From positions 1 to 41,765 of IMG/VR virus record IMGVR_UViG_3300037293_000271: 41,765 nt of DNA. One strand, 5' to 3'. Each line of letters starts with the position of its first letter. The first letter of the stretch is position 1. This stretch comes from a virus. The position numbers were made by a program, and so were the translations under genes. This document shows, piece after piece, positions 8,501-14,274 of this stretch. The notes under the pieces are model-generated. The model saw nothing but the letters and a program-made list of their open reading frames with translations, searched no databases and was not told where the DNA came from.

Positions 8501-10546
8501 TTAGGTTATCGCTATGTAAACCTTATCACCGTTCACAAACTGAGCATTAAAAGCGATTTTCTTAAACCACTCACTGCTCGTTTCAGTCTGCACCAATGCC
8601 CCGTTTACGTAAATTTTCATCGTGCGTAAAACGTTATTATTTGATTTTAAATACCAGTGCAAATCGTAGTTTGAACCCGGTCCGCTCAAAACAGGAAAAC
8701 CAACATCCCACGTGTTTTCGGGATAAACATCCGTTTGGTTTGGTTGTAAATCAGTATTATTGTTAAACCACACATTTCCCGGGCGATAACCGCTACCGCT
8801 GGCACTAATACCAGTACCCGCCGTTTTCTGAGTATCAAAGCTGTTTAGCCTAATCCAAAAACGCCCACTCGGCACAGTTACCACATAATTCTGCGGGAAA
8901 GCACTGCAACTCCCATTGCTGTCAGCATAAGCCTGCGTATTTAAGCTCAGCCATTCCGCTTCAGCTTTCGCATCCGCATCCGCTTGGCTCACATTACTGC
9001 CCCAAGCTCCCGCCGCAATCGCAATAATAGCAAAGCCGCCCACTTCATTTGCCGCACACGTTGCCCGCACAAAAGTACCCTGTCTGCTTATCGCCGCACT
9101 CAAAAAAGGAGAATTAATAACCGAGCAAGTACTGCTCGTAATCGCCGGAATATACCCCGCTTCACCAGCGATATTCGCCTTGATTTTTCGGGGGGAAACC
9201 GCCGTATTATTATCAAGAAAGAACAACTCCAAAAGCGTGACCTTGAGCAGCCCGTTAAAGCGTCCACGCCCGTCAAGTTCGCAGGCCGTCGCAATAGGTC
9301 GCCAAGCCGTCAAACGTTGTGCAGCAGAAGATAAAATCGGCAATTCAAAAACATTCTTAACCTCTTTAGAAAGCGTAAAGGTTACCGTTTCATCCCGTAA
9401 CATATCATTCACAGAATTATACGGCATCGCTGCTCGGCTTCGTAAAGCAACGGGCAGGTGCGAACGTTCCGAAATCATAAAAATCTGCTCAGAAAACATC
9501 AACTGATAAACAAACGAGTAGGCGGCGGGTACAATCGCTCCGGTGTTTATTTTCATTATTTGCCGCCCACGTACTTCCTGAATACTTGTATCAGAAAGCT
9601 CCGCTTCGTAGCCATAGCCCGTAAAAACCTGACCCTCCTGAGCTTCAATTTCAACGCTATCCAGCCGGTCGCCGGCGGTGATAAAAGTTTCAAAATTTCC
9701 GAGAGCAGATTCAAACAAAAAATAGTTCACTTCGTGCCTAAATCGGCGGTCAATCCAATACGTCCGCAGCTCACTGACACGTTCGTCATTTTCATCAGTC
9801 AGCCAAACAGAGTAATTCACCACATCAGCAGCTAAGCCCAACGCCTTAACCCCAACCGCAATACAATACACATTCATCACCTGCAAGCTCTGATAAGTCA
9901 CCAGAGTTTGCACCCCAGAAGAGCCGTCCGTTTTCAAAAAATAAACCCTGAGGTTGATTTCCGTGGGCACATCCGCAAAATGTGTCAGAAAATACAAGTG
10001 TTCCGGCTGATCGGCACGCACTTCGGAGTCAAAAGTTTTCGTAGAAAGAAACTTTCTCGCAACGCCCAAATAATCCGTGAAAACCCGCTCTCGGTATTCG
10101 TCGTAATATTTCGGCTCAACGCCCCCCTTCAATACATACCGCGTCGGGTAAGATATTTCGTTTACCGTAACATCATTATTTTTGATGATGGCTTTGCAGT
10201 AATACGCCCGTACCATGCCATCACAGACTTTTACGCCCGTTTGGTTAAAATCGGGTTTGGTGGTAAACAGCAACGCATCAAGCAATTTTGAAACGTCAAA
10301 ATACGCACCTTCAAATATAATCGCCGAGCCATCCACAACCTTCGGTTTCTCCCGGGCTTCCAGCGTTTCAATCAGCTCGAAAGTTTCAGTTCCGTATGTT
10401 TTGATGGCGTAGATTTCGAGGTAATACATCAAGCCGCTGCGGTCTGATAAATTCACAATATCCCACGCCGGAACGTTAACAATAATCGGGTTGCGGCTCA
10501 AGTCGAGCGGCAAAGGCGTACCCACCGCCATAGTTTCAACCTGCAT
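8501..10546 (-). CDS. Large tail protein with DUF5977-like segment
   Basis: The 681-residue product of the tail operon has a mostly beta-rich N-terminal two thirds. At roughly residues 480-575 lies a segment with SQADADAKAEAEW, AYADSNGSC and a VPSGRFW strand. This is the pattern of DUF5977, a small repeat domain common in Bacteroidota surface and Rhs-like proteins. The C-terminus has a further beta-sandwich-like region (NDLHWYLKS-type strands), plausible for host-surface contact. It overlaps the upstream gene by 11 bases. I call it a tail or adhesion protein. The start could also be the ATG at 10531. Confidence 0.6.
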   Translation of the reverse strand: MQVETMAVGTPLPLDLSRNPIIVNVPAWDIVNLSDRSGLMYYLEIYAIKTYGTETFELIETLEAREKPKVVDGSAIIFEGAYFDVSKLLDALLFTTKPDFNQTGVKVCDGMVRAYYCKAIIKNNDVTVNEISYPTRYVLKGGVEPKYYDEYRERVFTDYLGVARKFLSTKTFDSEVRADQPEHLYFLTHFADVPTEINLRVYFLKTDGSSGVQTLVTYQSLQVMNVYCIAVGVKALGLAADVVNYSVWLTDENDERVSELRTYWIDRRFRHEVNYFLFESALGNFETFITAGDRLDSVEIEAQEGQVFTGYGYEAELSDTSIQEVRGRQIMKINTGAIVPAAYSFVYQLMFSEQIFMISERSHLPVALRSRAAMPYNSVNDMLRDETVTFTLSKEVKNVFELPILSSAAQRLTAWRPIATACELDGRGRFNGLLKVTLLELFFLDNNTAVSPRKIKANIAGEAGYIPAITSSTCSVINSPFLSAAISRQGTFVRATCAANEVGGFAIIAIAAGAWGSNVSQADADAKAEAEWLSLNTQAYADSNGSCSAFPQNYVVTVPSGRFWIRLNSFDTQKTAGTGISASGSGYRPGNVWFNNNTDLQPNQTDVYPENTWDVGFPVLSGPGSNYDLHWYLKSNNNVLRTMKIYVNGALVQTETSSEWFKKIAFNAQFVNGDKVYIAIT

Positions 10547-11006
10547 TTACGTAAGCGTTTGCGTTCAATAAAACATTAAATTCTAACCGCCAGCCACAAA
10601 AATGACCACTCCAGCCCCGGTCAATCTCACCAATTTCCATTTGAGATTCCATATCAAGAAACCCCTTGTTCTTATTATCTTTTACGAGCTGGGCACGGAA
10701 GCGGCTCATCAAACGATACATTTCCGTCAGCTTTGCATGATAGTCGGCATTGTCACCAATATCAATTTTACTGATGAAGCTCACGCCCGTTTTGTAAGCG
10801 TCCCAATACTGTCCCGCATCGTTTTTTGAAGGATGAATAACCGGGCTTTGTAACCAAACCAACGGGAAGTCAAATTCAGGATCGCCCGCCGAGTGATCCA
10901 TGCCAAATTCTGCCCCGCCAAAGAAGAAAAACTTAACGTCAGAGTCAGCATCCGCCCAAGCACGGAAGTAGGCCAGATAATCACCAAAATCACCACTTAA
11001 TAACAT
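10536..11006 (-). CDS. Small tail-operon protein, unknown function
   Basis: The 156-residue protein is acidic in its first half (ADADSDVKFFFFGG) and ends with WSGHFCGWRLEFNVLL. It has no signal peptide and no known motif. It lies between the first tail-operon gene (stop at 11014) and the large tail protein, overlapping the latter. This size and place fit a tail terminator or tail-tube accessory protein, but the sequence alone does not prove it. Confidence 0.55.
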   Translation of the reverse strand: MLLSGDFGDYLAYFRAWADADSDVKFFFFGGAEFGMDHSAGDPEFDFPLVWLQSPVIHPSKNDAGQYWDAYKTGVSFISKIDIGDNADYHAKLTEMYRLMSRFRAQLVKDNKNKGFLDMESQMEIGEIDRGWSGHFCGWRLEFNVLLNANAYVNAG

Positions 11007-11013
11007 ATCAGTA

Positions 11014-11808
11014 TCATTTTTGAGTTGTCGCCCTAATATTACAATGCTTCAAATACAGCCAAAGCGTATGAGCATTAGTACCACATACCTTTTCAAAATT
11101 ACCATACAACCCATCACGTGCAATATCTTCCAAAACCGCAATCCAGCCCTCACCATTTTCAAATAGAGGTCTGTCGCCGTTGTCTCCGGCAAAAACCGGA
11201 GCGTAAATTTTCATGAACTGTTCGTTCATACCTTCCCAGTATTGCAAGATGCTGTAAGCCTTCCAAAGCGGCAATTCCAAAAACCCCGCCGCTCGGCTCT
11301 CACATTTTTCAGAATCAAAATCCGAACGTTTGGCTGATATCAGTTCAAGCGTAGTCAAGAACCGTCTAAAAGTCCGCAACCAATTTTGCTCCGGTCGGCA
11401 AATAACCGCCAACAAATTGCCCAGAGCCTTATTGTCTTTCCCGCCACTGGTGGCAAAGCGTAGGTAATACATATTTGTCAGAGCAAGCTCAATACCCGAA
11501 GTATCACCATAGTTTGGAGCTGGCAAATAACACCATTTTCTCGCGACCCTCACCCGCTCAAAAGGCTTCGTAATCAACTTAGAATCCCAAAGCCAAGCCA
11601 TCTCAGCGTAAGACCCAGAACCGGTAATCTTCAAAAGCTCATCCAAAATCAAAAACTGGATTTCCTCAGTCGTTTCAGGATCTCCCTTCCCCATCGTTGG
11701 GGAAGGGTCGGGGATGGGGTTTTGAACAATCGGGTTCTTCAACTGCAACACCAGCGGCATCACAAGCTGGAGCTGCTCTTCACTAAGTTCGCCGTAGCCT
11801 GTTATCAT
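11014..11808 (-). CDS. First protein of the tail operon, unknown function, containing an in-frame repeat
   Basis: I chose the ATG at 11808 (MITGYGELSEEQ) because the promoter-like element at 11838-11850 lies 30 bases upstream and an earlier start would read through it. This gives 264 residues, mostly helical, with several Trp/Tyr pairs. Residues about 30-43 (PIPDPSPTMGKG) are encoded by a GC-rich hairpin repeat (11684-11719) that looks inserted into the gene without breaking the frame. The function is unknown; by position it is a connector or tail-assembly protein. Confidence 0.65.
   Translation of the reverse strand: MITGYGELSEEQLQLVMPLVLQLKNPIVQNPIPDPSPTMGKGDPETTEEIQFLILDELLKITGSGSYAEMAWLWDSKLITKPFERVRVARKWCYLPAPNYGDTSGIELALTNMYYLRFATSGGKDNKALGNLLAVICRPEQNWLRTFRRFLTTLELISAKRSDFDSEKCESRAAGFLELPLWKAYSILQYWEGMNEQFMKIYAPVFAGDNGDRPLFENGEGWIAVLEDIARDGLYGNFEKVCGTNAHTLWLYLKHCNIRATTQK
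11684..11719. repeat. GC-rich dispersed hairpin repeat, copy 3, inside a coding region
   Basis: A perfect 9-bp stem, CCCTTCCCC (11684-11692) with GGGGAAGGG (11699-11707), is followed by TCGGGGATGGGG. It is related to the copies at 7922-7955 and 3549-3579. Here it is translated in frame within a virion-region gene. Confidence 0.65.
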
Positions 11809-11837
11809 GTTCAAATTTGACAAAACGAAATCTGTGA

Positions 11838-11850
11838 TAACAGGGCAAAA
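11838..11850 (-). promoter_or_regulatory. Late-promoter-like 13-bp element upstream of the tail operon
   Basis: This is an exact copy of TTTTGCCCTGTTA (coding strand), 30 bases before the start at 11808. It sits just downstream of the palindrome at 11873-11931 and its T-run. Confidence 0.6.
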
Positions 11851-11872
11851 AAAAATGGTAACTCGAAAAAAA

Positions 11873-11931
11873 ATAACAGCCGCTTGACTACATTGCTCTA
11901 TCGAGCAACGCCGCAAAGCTTGCTGTTATAA
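11873..11931 (-). repeat. attC-like imperfect palindrome C (or terminator)
   Basis: The outer arms ATAACAGC (11873-11880) and GCTGTTAT (11922-11929) enclose an inner hairpin TTGCTC/GAGCAA and short GCTT/AAGC pairs. On the coding strand it reads TTATAAC ... GTTATTT and begins six bases after the stop of the 11938-12135 gene. It resembles palindromes A and B of the same island. The eight Ts that follow on the coding strand mean it may also act as a terminator. Confidence 0.5.
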
Positions 11932-11937
11932 GAAATG

Positions 11938-12135
11938 CTACTTACGTGAACCTCGTATTAATTCACGTTTCATAATTTTGCAATTATCGTCTTCGTAATC
12001 TTCTTCTTTCAGATTTCGCTTGCTGTAAATGGTATTTATTGAAAGCTGAATGATTTCGCTTTCGTTTTTGAAAAGAATGTCAAGCGAACCGTACAGCACA
12101 GTACGGTTCGCATTTTTGTCTATGAATATCAGCAT
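11938..12135 (-). CDS. Small hypothetical protein of the cargo island
   Basis: The 65 residues have a plausible compact fold. An N-terminal strand segment (MLIFIDKNANRTVLYG) is followed by helices, and the protein ends in a basic tail (KIMKRELIRGSRK) that suggests nucleic-acid contact. It lies 31 bases after the stop of the upstream cargo gene and probably shares its transcript from the promoter at 12583-12613. It is followed by palindrome C. I do not recognise a named family. Confidence 0.6.
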   Translation of the reverse strand: MLIFIDKNANRTVLYGSLDILFKNESEIIQLSINTIYSKRNLKEEDYEDDNCKIMKRELIRGSRK

Positions 12136-12166
12136 TATTTTTTTTGTGTTTTAAGGGGCGATGTTA

Positions 12167-12535
12167 TCAAAAAATCAATTGCTTTGCTTGGCGTAAAGTG
12201 ATTGAATATACTTTTTTCTCTTTAGCATCGTCCTCCCACTTGTCAAGCGAGCCGTCAATTAACCTAATCTCAAATTTTAAACTGTCTTTGTAATTTTCAA
12301 TTAGAGCCTCTTTGTTTTCTTTAAGCATTTCGTGTAGTTCATTTACTGCAACGGCGTAACGCATCCCCCAAACCCGACCACCTAAAACCCTGCCTGCATT
12401 GCTTTTTTGGATGCAATATTCCTTAAATCTACCGTCGTGTGTGCCATAATCGCTACACCATAACATAAAAACGGGACGATCTTTTGTCGGCGTGATAAAT
12501 GTTGTTTCTGTTTTTACTTCTCCTAAATTTGTCAT
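12167..12535 (-). CDS. Hypothetical cargo protein
   Basis: I chose the ATG at 12535 (MTNLGEVKTET) because a strong promoter lies at 12583-12613, inside any longer frame. The result is a 122-residue soluble protein with Trp-rich middle strands (VFMLWCSDYG and GRVWGMRYAV) and a helical C-terminal part. No family is recognised. AT-rich codon use and a private promoter set it apart from the surrounding late phage genes and fit a cargo gene expressed in the lysogen. Confidence 0.7.
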   Translation of the reverse strand: MTNLGEVKTETTFITPTKDRPVFMLWCSDYGTHDGRFKEYCIQKSNAGRVLGGRVWGMRYAVAVNELHEMLKENKEALIENYKDSLKFEIRLIDGSLDKWEDDAKEKKVYSITLRQAKQLIF

Positions 12536-12582
12536 CGTAGTATTTGTCTTACAATCAAAGTTCCTTCCCTGATTGCTTGATA

Positions 12583-12613
12583 CAAATATAGTTACTATAT
12601 TAATACGAGTCAA
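12583..12613 (-). promoter_or_regulatory. Strong Bacteroidota-type promoter of the cargo island
   Basis: On the minus strand TTG (12613-12611) and TATATTTG (12590-12583) are separated by 20 bases. This is the same geometry as the tRNA promoter in this window. The predicted start is about 40 bases before the ATG at 12535. Confidence 0.8.
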
Positions 12614-12669
12614 GTGTTTTAGATAAATATATTTACAATAACTAGCTATTTAGCTATTACCCGCACTTC

Positions 12670-12733
12670 TTACAACAAAGGCTTATATGCAATGCGGCGA
12701 AGCCGACACAGGCACATAGCCAAAACGTTATAC
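12670..12733 (-). repeat. attC-like imperfect palindrome B
   Basis: On the coding strand it runs from GTATAAC (12733-12727) to GTTGTAA (12676-12670). The arms GGCTATGTGC and GCATATAAGCC pair with one bulged A. The centre is a perfect CGGC-TTC-GCCG hairpin. The TAA stop of the DUF4326 gene (12728-12730) is part of the first box. No T-run follows, so it is not a normal terminator. Bulged bases, AAC/GTT end boxes and a stop codon inside the box are features of integron attC sites. Confidence 0.55.
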
Positions 12734-13099
12734 ACAAGCACTACCTATACGTTCCAAAATAGCATCTATGTGGCAAGGGGAAGAAAGCGAGCAAAAGCAA
12801 GCTAAATCCTTTCCTTTAAGTTCTTCAAGGCTCGGTGGGGTTAAGAGATGTGGGTGGCCTTTTTGCAATTTGCCATCTAACCAATGCCCATACAACTCTA
12901 CAATATCTTTTGTTTCAAATCCACCCGAAACACTCCAATAACACCAAGGGCTACCAATCAGCTTGCCTTGCTTGCAATAAAGTATCCACCCATCAGGAGT
13001 AAGCTTAAAGGGATTTCCCCACTTTGTAGGTCTGCCAATGTATTTAGCGTTTTCAGGCATTCTCCAGCCTTTTGTTCGCTTTCTTTGTATTCGTTTCAT
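12728..13099 (-). CDS. DUF4326 domain protein
   Basis: The 123 residues from the ATG at 13099 match the DUF4326 pattern throughout: KGWRMPENAKYIGRPTKWGN near the start, LKGKDLACFC and then PCHIDAILE at the end. DUF4326 proteins occur mainly in phages and mobile elements. Their conserved Cys and His residues suggest metal binding, but no reaction is established that I know of. The gene is bounded by palindromes A (upstream) and B (its stop codon lies inside B), the arrangement expected of a mobile gene cassette. Confidence 0.88.
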   Translation of the reverse strand: MKRIQRKRTKGWRMPENAKYIGRPTKWGNPFKLTPDGWILYCKQGKLIGSPWCYWSVSGGFETKDIVELYGHWLDGKLQKGHPHLLTPPSLEELKGKDLACFCSLSSPCHIDAILERIGSACV

Positions 13100-13135
13100 A
13101 ATAAAATTTTTATAGTTAATAATCCGTGACAGTGC

Positions 13136-13179
13136 ATAACGTTGAGTGTATGTGCCACTACTCATACACTCAACGTTAT
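13136..13179 (-). repeat. attC-like perfect palindrome A
   Basis: Two 17-base arms (13136-13152 and 13163-13179) are perfect inverted repeats with a 10-base loop. On the coding strand it starts ATAACG and ends CGTTATGC. The TAA stop of the small gene at 13176-13277 is part of the first box, as with palindrome B. There is no T-run on the minus strand. Confidence 0.6.
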
Positions 13180-13277
13180 TTTAACCATCTCCAAACCACC
13201 ACTACAATCAAAAATATAACCGCCAAAACCCAAGTCGTGTCATTGTTTTGATTCGGCATTGAGTTACGGTTTTTCAT
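13176..13277 (-). CDS. 33-residue single-span membrane peptide
   Basis: A short frame from the ATG at 13277 to TAA encodes a polar N-terminus (MKNRNSMPNQNNDTTW) followed by a hydrophobic span (VLAVIFLIVVVVW) and the end RWLK. A perfect TATATTTG box (13288-13281) ends three bases before the ATG, which would give a leaderless or nearly leaderless message. Its stop codon lies in palindrome A, paralleling the DUF4326 gene. It could be a small toxin-like or membrane-regulatory peptide; the function is unknown. Confidence 0.5.
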   Translation of the reverse strand: MKNRNSMPNQNNDTTWVLAVIFLIVVVVWRWLK

Positions 13278-13280
13278 ACC

Positions 13281-13288
13281 CAAATATA
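13281..13288 (-). promoter_or_regulatory. Promoter box TATATTTG before the small membrane peptide
   Basis: This is a perfect TAnnTTTG box on the minus strand. A TTG stands 17 bases upstream, within the preceding terminator stem. It directly follows the T-run of the terminator at 13290-13320. Confidence 0.5.
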
Positions 13289-13289
13289 C

Positions 13290-13320
13290 AAAAAAATCCA
13301 CGCCGCAATGCAACGTGGAT
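13290..13320 (-). terminator. Terminator of the lysis operon
   Basis: On the minus strand the stem ATCCACG/CGTGGAT (13320-13314 with 13302-13296) is followed by a run of Ts. It lies after the spanin-like gene, which ends at 13345, and separates the lysis operon from the cargo island. Confidence 0.8.
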
Positions 13321-13344
13321 TCCAGTTAATCTATTCAACCTAAT

Positions 13345-13791
13345 CTAATCTTTCACCCATTTCCAGCCCTCCGTATAAGTGCTATCTTTCAAATTCCCCC
13401 AAAAATTTTGCGTACGGTCAATCAAATCAATCCGGACGGGGTTCTTCACTAAATACTCGTTTTCATTACGCAGCTTCACCCGTTCTTTCTGAAGAACAGA
13501 AACAACAGATTGCATACCATCAATTCGCTTTGCAAATGCGGTACTATCAGCCTGTCGAATTGCTGTCAGCCTACGAGCAGCGGCATGGGTAGAATCCAAC
13601 ACCACGCCCGCAAGCTTAACATCCTGTTTCGCCGCATCACGCTCCGCAATCAAATCCCCATTGTCAGCGCGAGCTTGGCGAAGGCCGTCACGTACCTGCC
13701 CCATCCTGCAAGAATGAAACTGAGAAAAAAGCACCACCATCGCCGCCACAATCAAGCCCGACTTCCAGTTTTTTAAAATTTGTATTATCAT
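13345..13791 (-). CDS. Spanin-like / Rz-like lysis accessory protein
   Basis: The 148-residue protein has one N-terminal membrane span (about 10-28, LIVAAMVVLFSQF) followed by a long charged coiled-coil region (about 30-115). This is the topology of inner-membrane spanins, which help disrupt the outer membrane in Gram-negative hosts. Its ATG overlaps the holin stop by one base (TAATG), so the two are translationally coupled. Sequence identity between spanins is too low for a family match by eye, so the call rests on topology and context. Confidence 0.65.
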   Translation of the reverse strand: MIIQILKNWKSGLIVAAMVVLFSQFHSCRMGQVRDGLRQARADNGDLIAERDAAKQDVKLAGVVLDSTHAAARRLTAIRQADSTAFAKRIDGMQSVVSVLQKERVKLRNENEYLVKNPVRIDLIDRTQNFWGNLKDSTYTEGWKWVKD

Positions 13792-14270
13792 TACCCGTTT
13801 AGCTTACTTTCGTTCTTAATAGAAATTTTGTCCAGCAAATCCACCAACGGCTGAAAAACCTTATTAGGGTACAGCCTATTCCCATTCATCACCACGCTGC
13901 GTGCTTCCAACGCCACAATAATCATGAGAAAAGTAGTAAATACAGTATCCCCGTTATTCCATCCAGTCTGTACCAGCAGCAACCCCAACTGCTGTGCCAC
14001 TTTCAAATAGAAAAAATACACCACCGCTTTATAAATTAGCGTGGGCAACTTTTTCCAATCAAACTTCTGCTCTTTGAGGGCAATAATAATCCCCAAAACA
14101 GCATCAAAACAAAAACAGACTATCAGGCTTTCAACTGCTAATTGGTCTGTGTCTGACACCTGAATAACAAGTGCCGTTACAATACTTAATGCCAAAATTG
14201 GTGATTTAATAGCCGCCCAAATTAGCATAGATAGGTTTGCAAAAGTTTTAAATAATTCTTCAAAATTCAT
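13791..14270 (-). CDS. Phage holin
   Basis: The 159 residues from the ATG at 14270 (MNFEELFKTF) contain three to four membrane spans: around 15-35 (LSMLIWAAIKSPILALSI), 45-65 (ESLIVCFCFDAVLGIIIAL), 80-100 and 110-128. The pattern AVLGIIIALKEQKFDWKKL matches the phage_holin_4-type family (phi-LC3/TcdE holins), with a charged loop after the second span. It forms the membrane lesion that triggers lysis. It is coupled to the spanin-like gene and lies downstream of the amidase. Confidence 0.85.
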   Translation of the reverse strand: MNFEELFKTFANLSMLIWAAIKSPILALSIVTALVIQVSDTDQLAVESLIVCFCFDAVLGIIIALKEQKFDWKKLPTLIYKAVVYFFYLKVAQQLGLLLVQTGWNNGDTVFTTFLMIIVALEARSVVMNGNRLYPNKVFQPLVDLLDKISIKNESKLNG

Positions 14271-14274
14271 CGTC

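Noticed and set aside
12536-12613. Longer start of the cargo gene at 12613
   Set aside because: A TTG-N20-TATATTTG promoter occupies this stretch, so the transcript would begin after it. The ATG at 12535 is preferred.
13136-13179. Palindrome A as a transcription terminator
   Set aside because: There is no T-run on the minus strand and only an interrupted TTATTTT on the plus strand; a 10-base loop with the stop codon in the arm fits a cassette-type site better.
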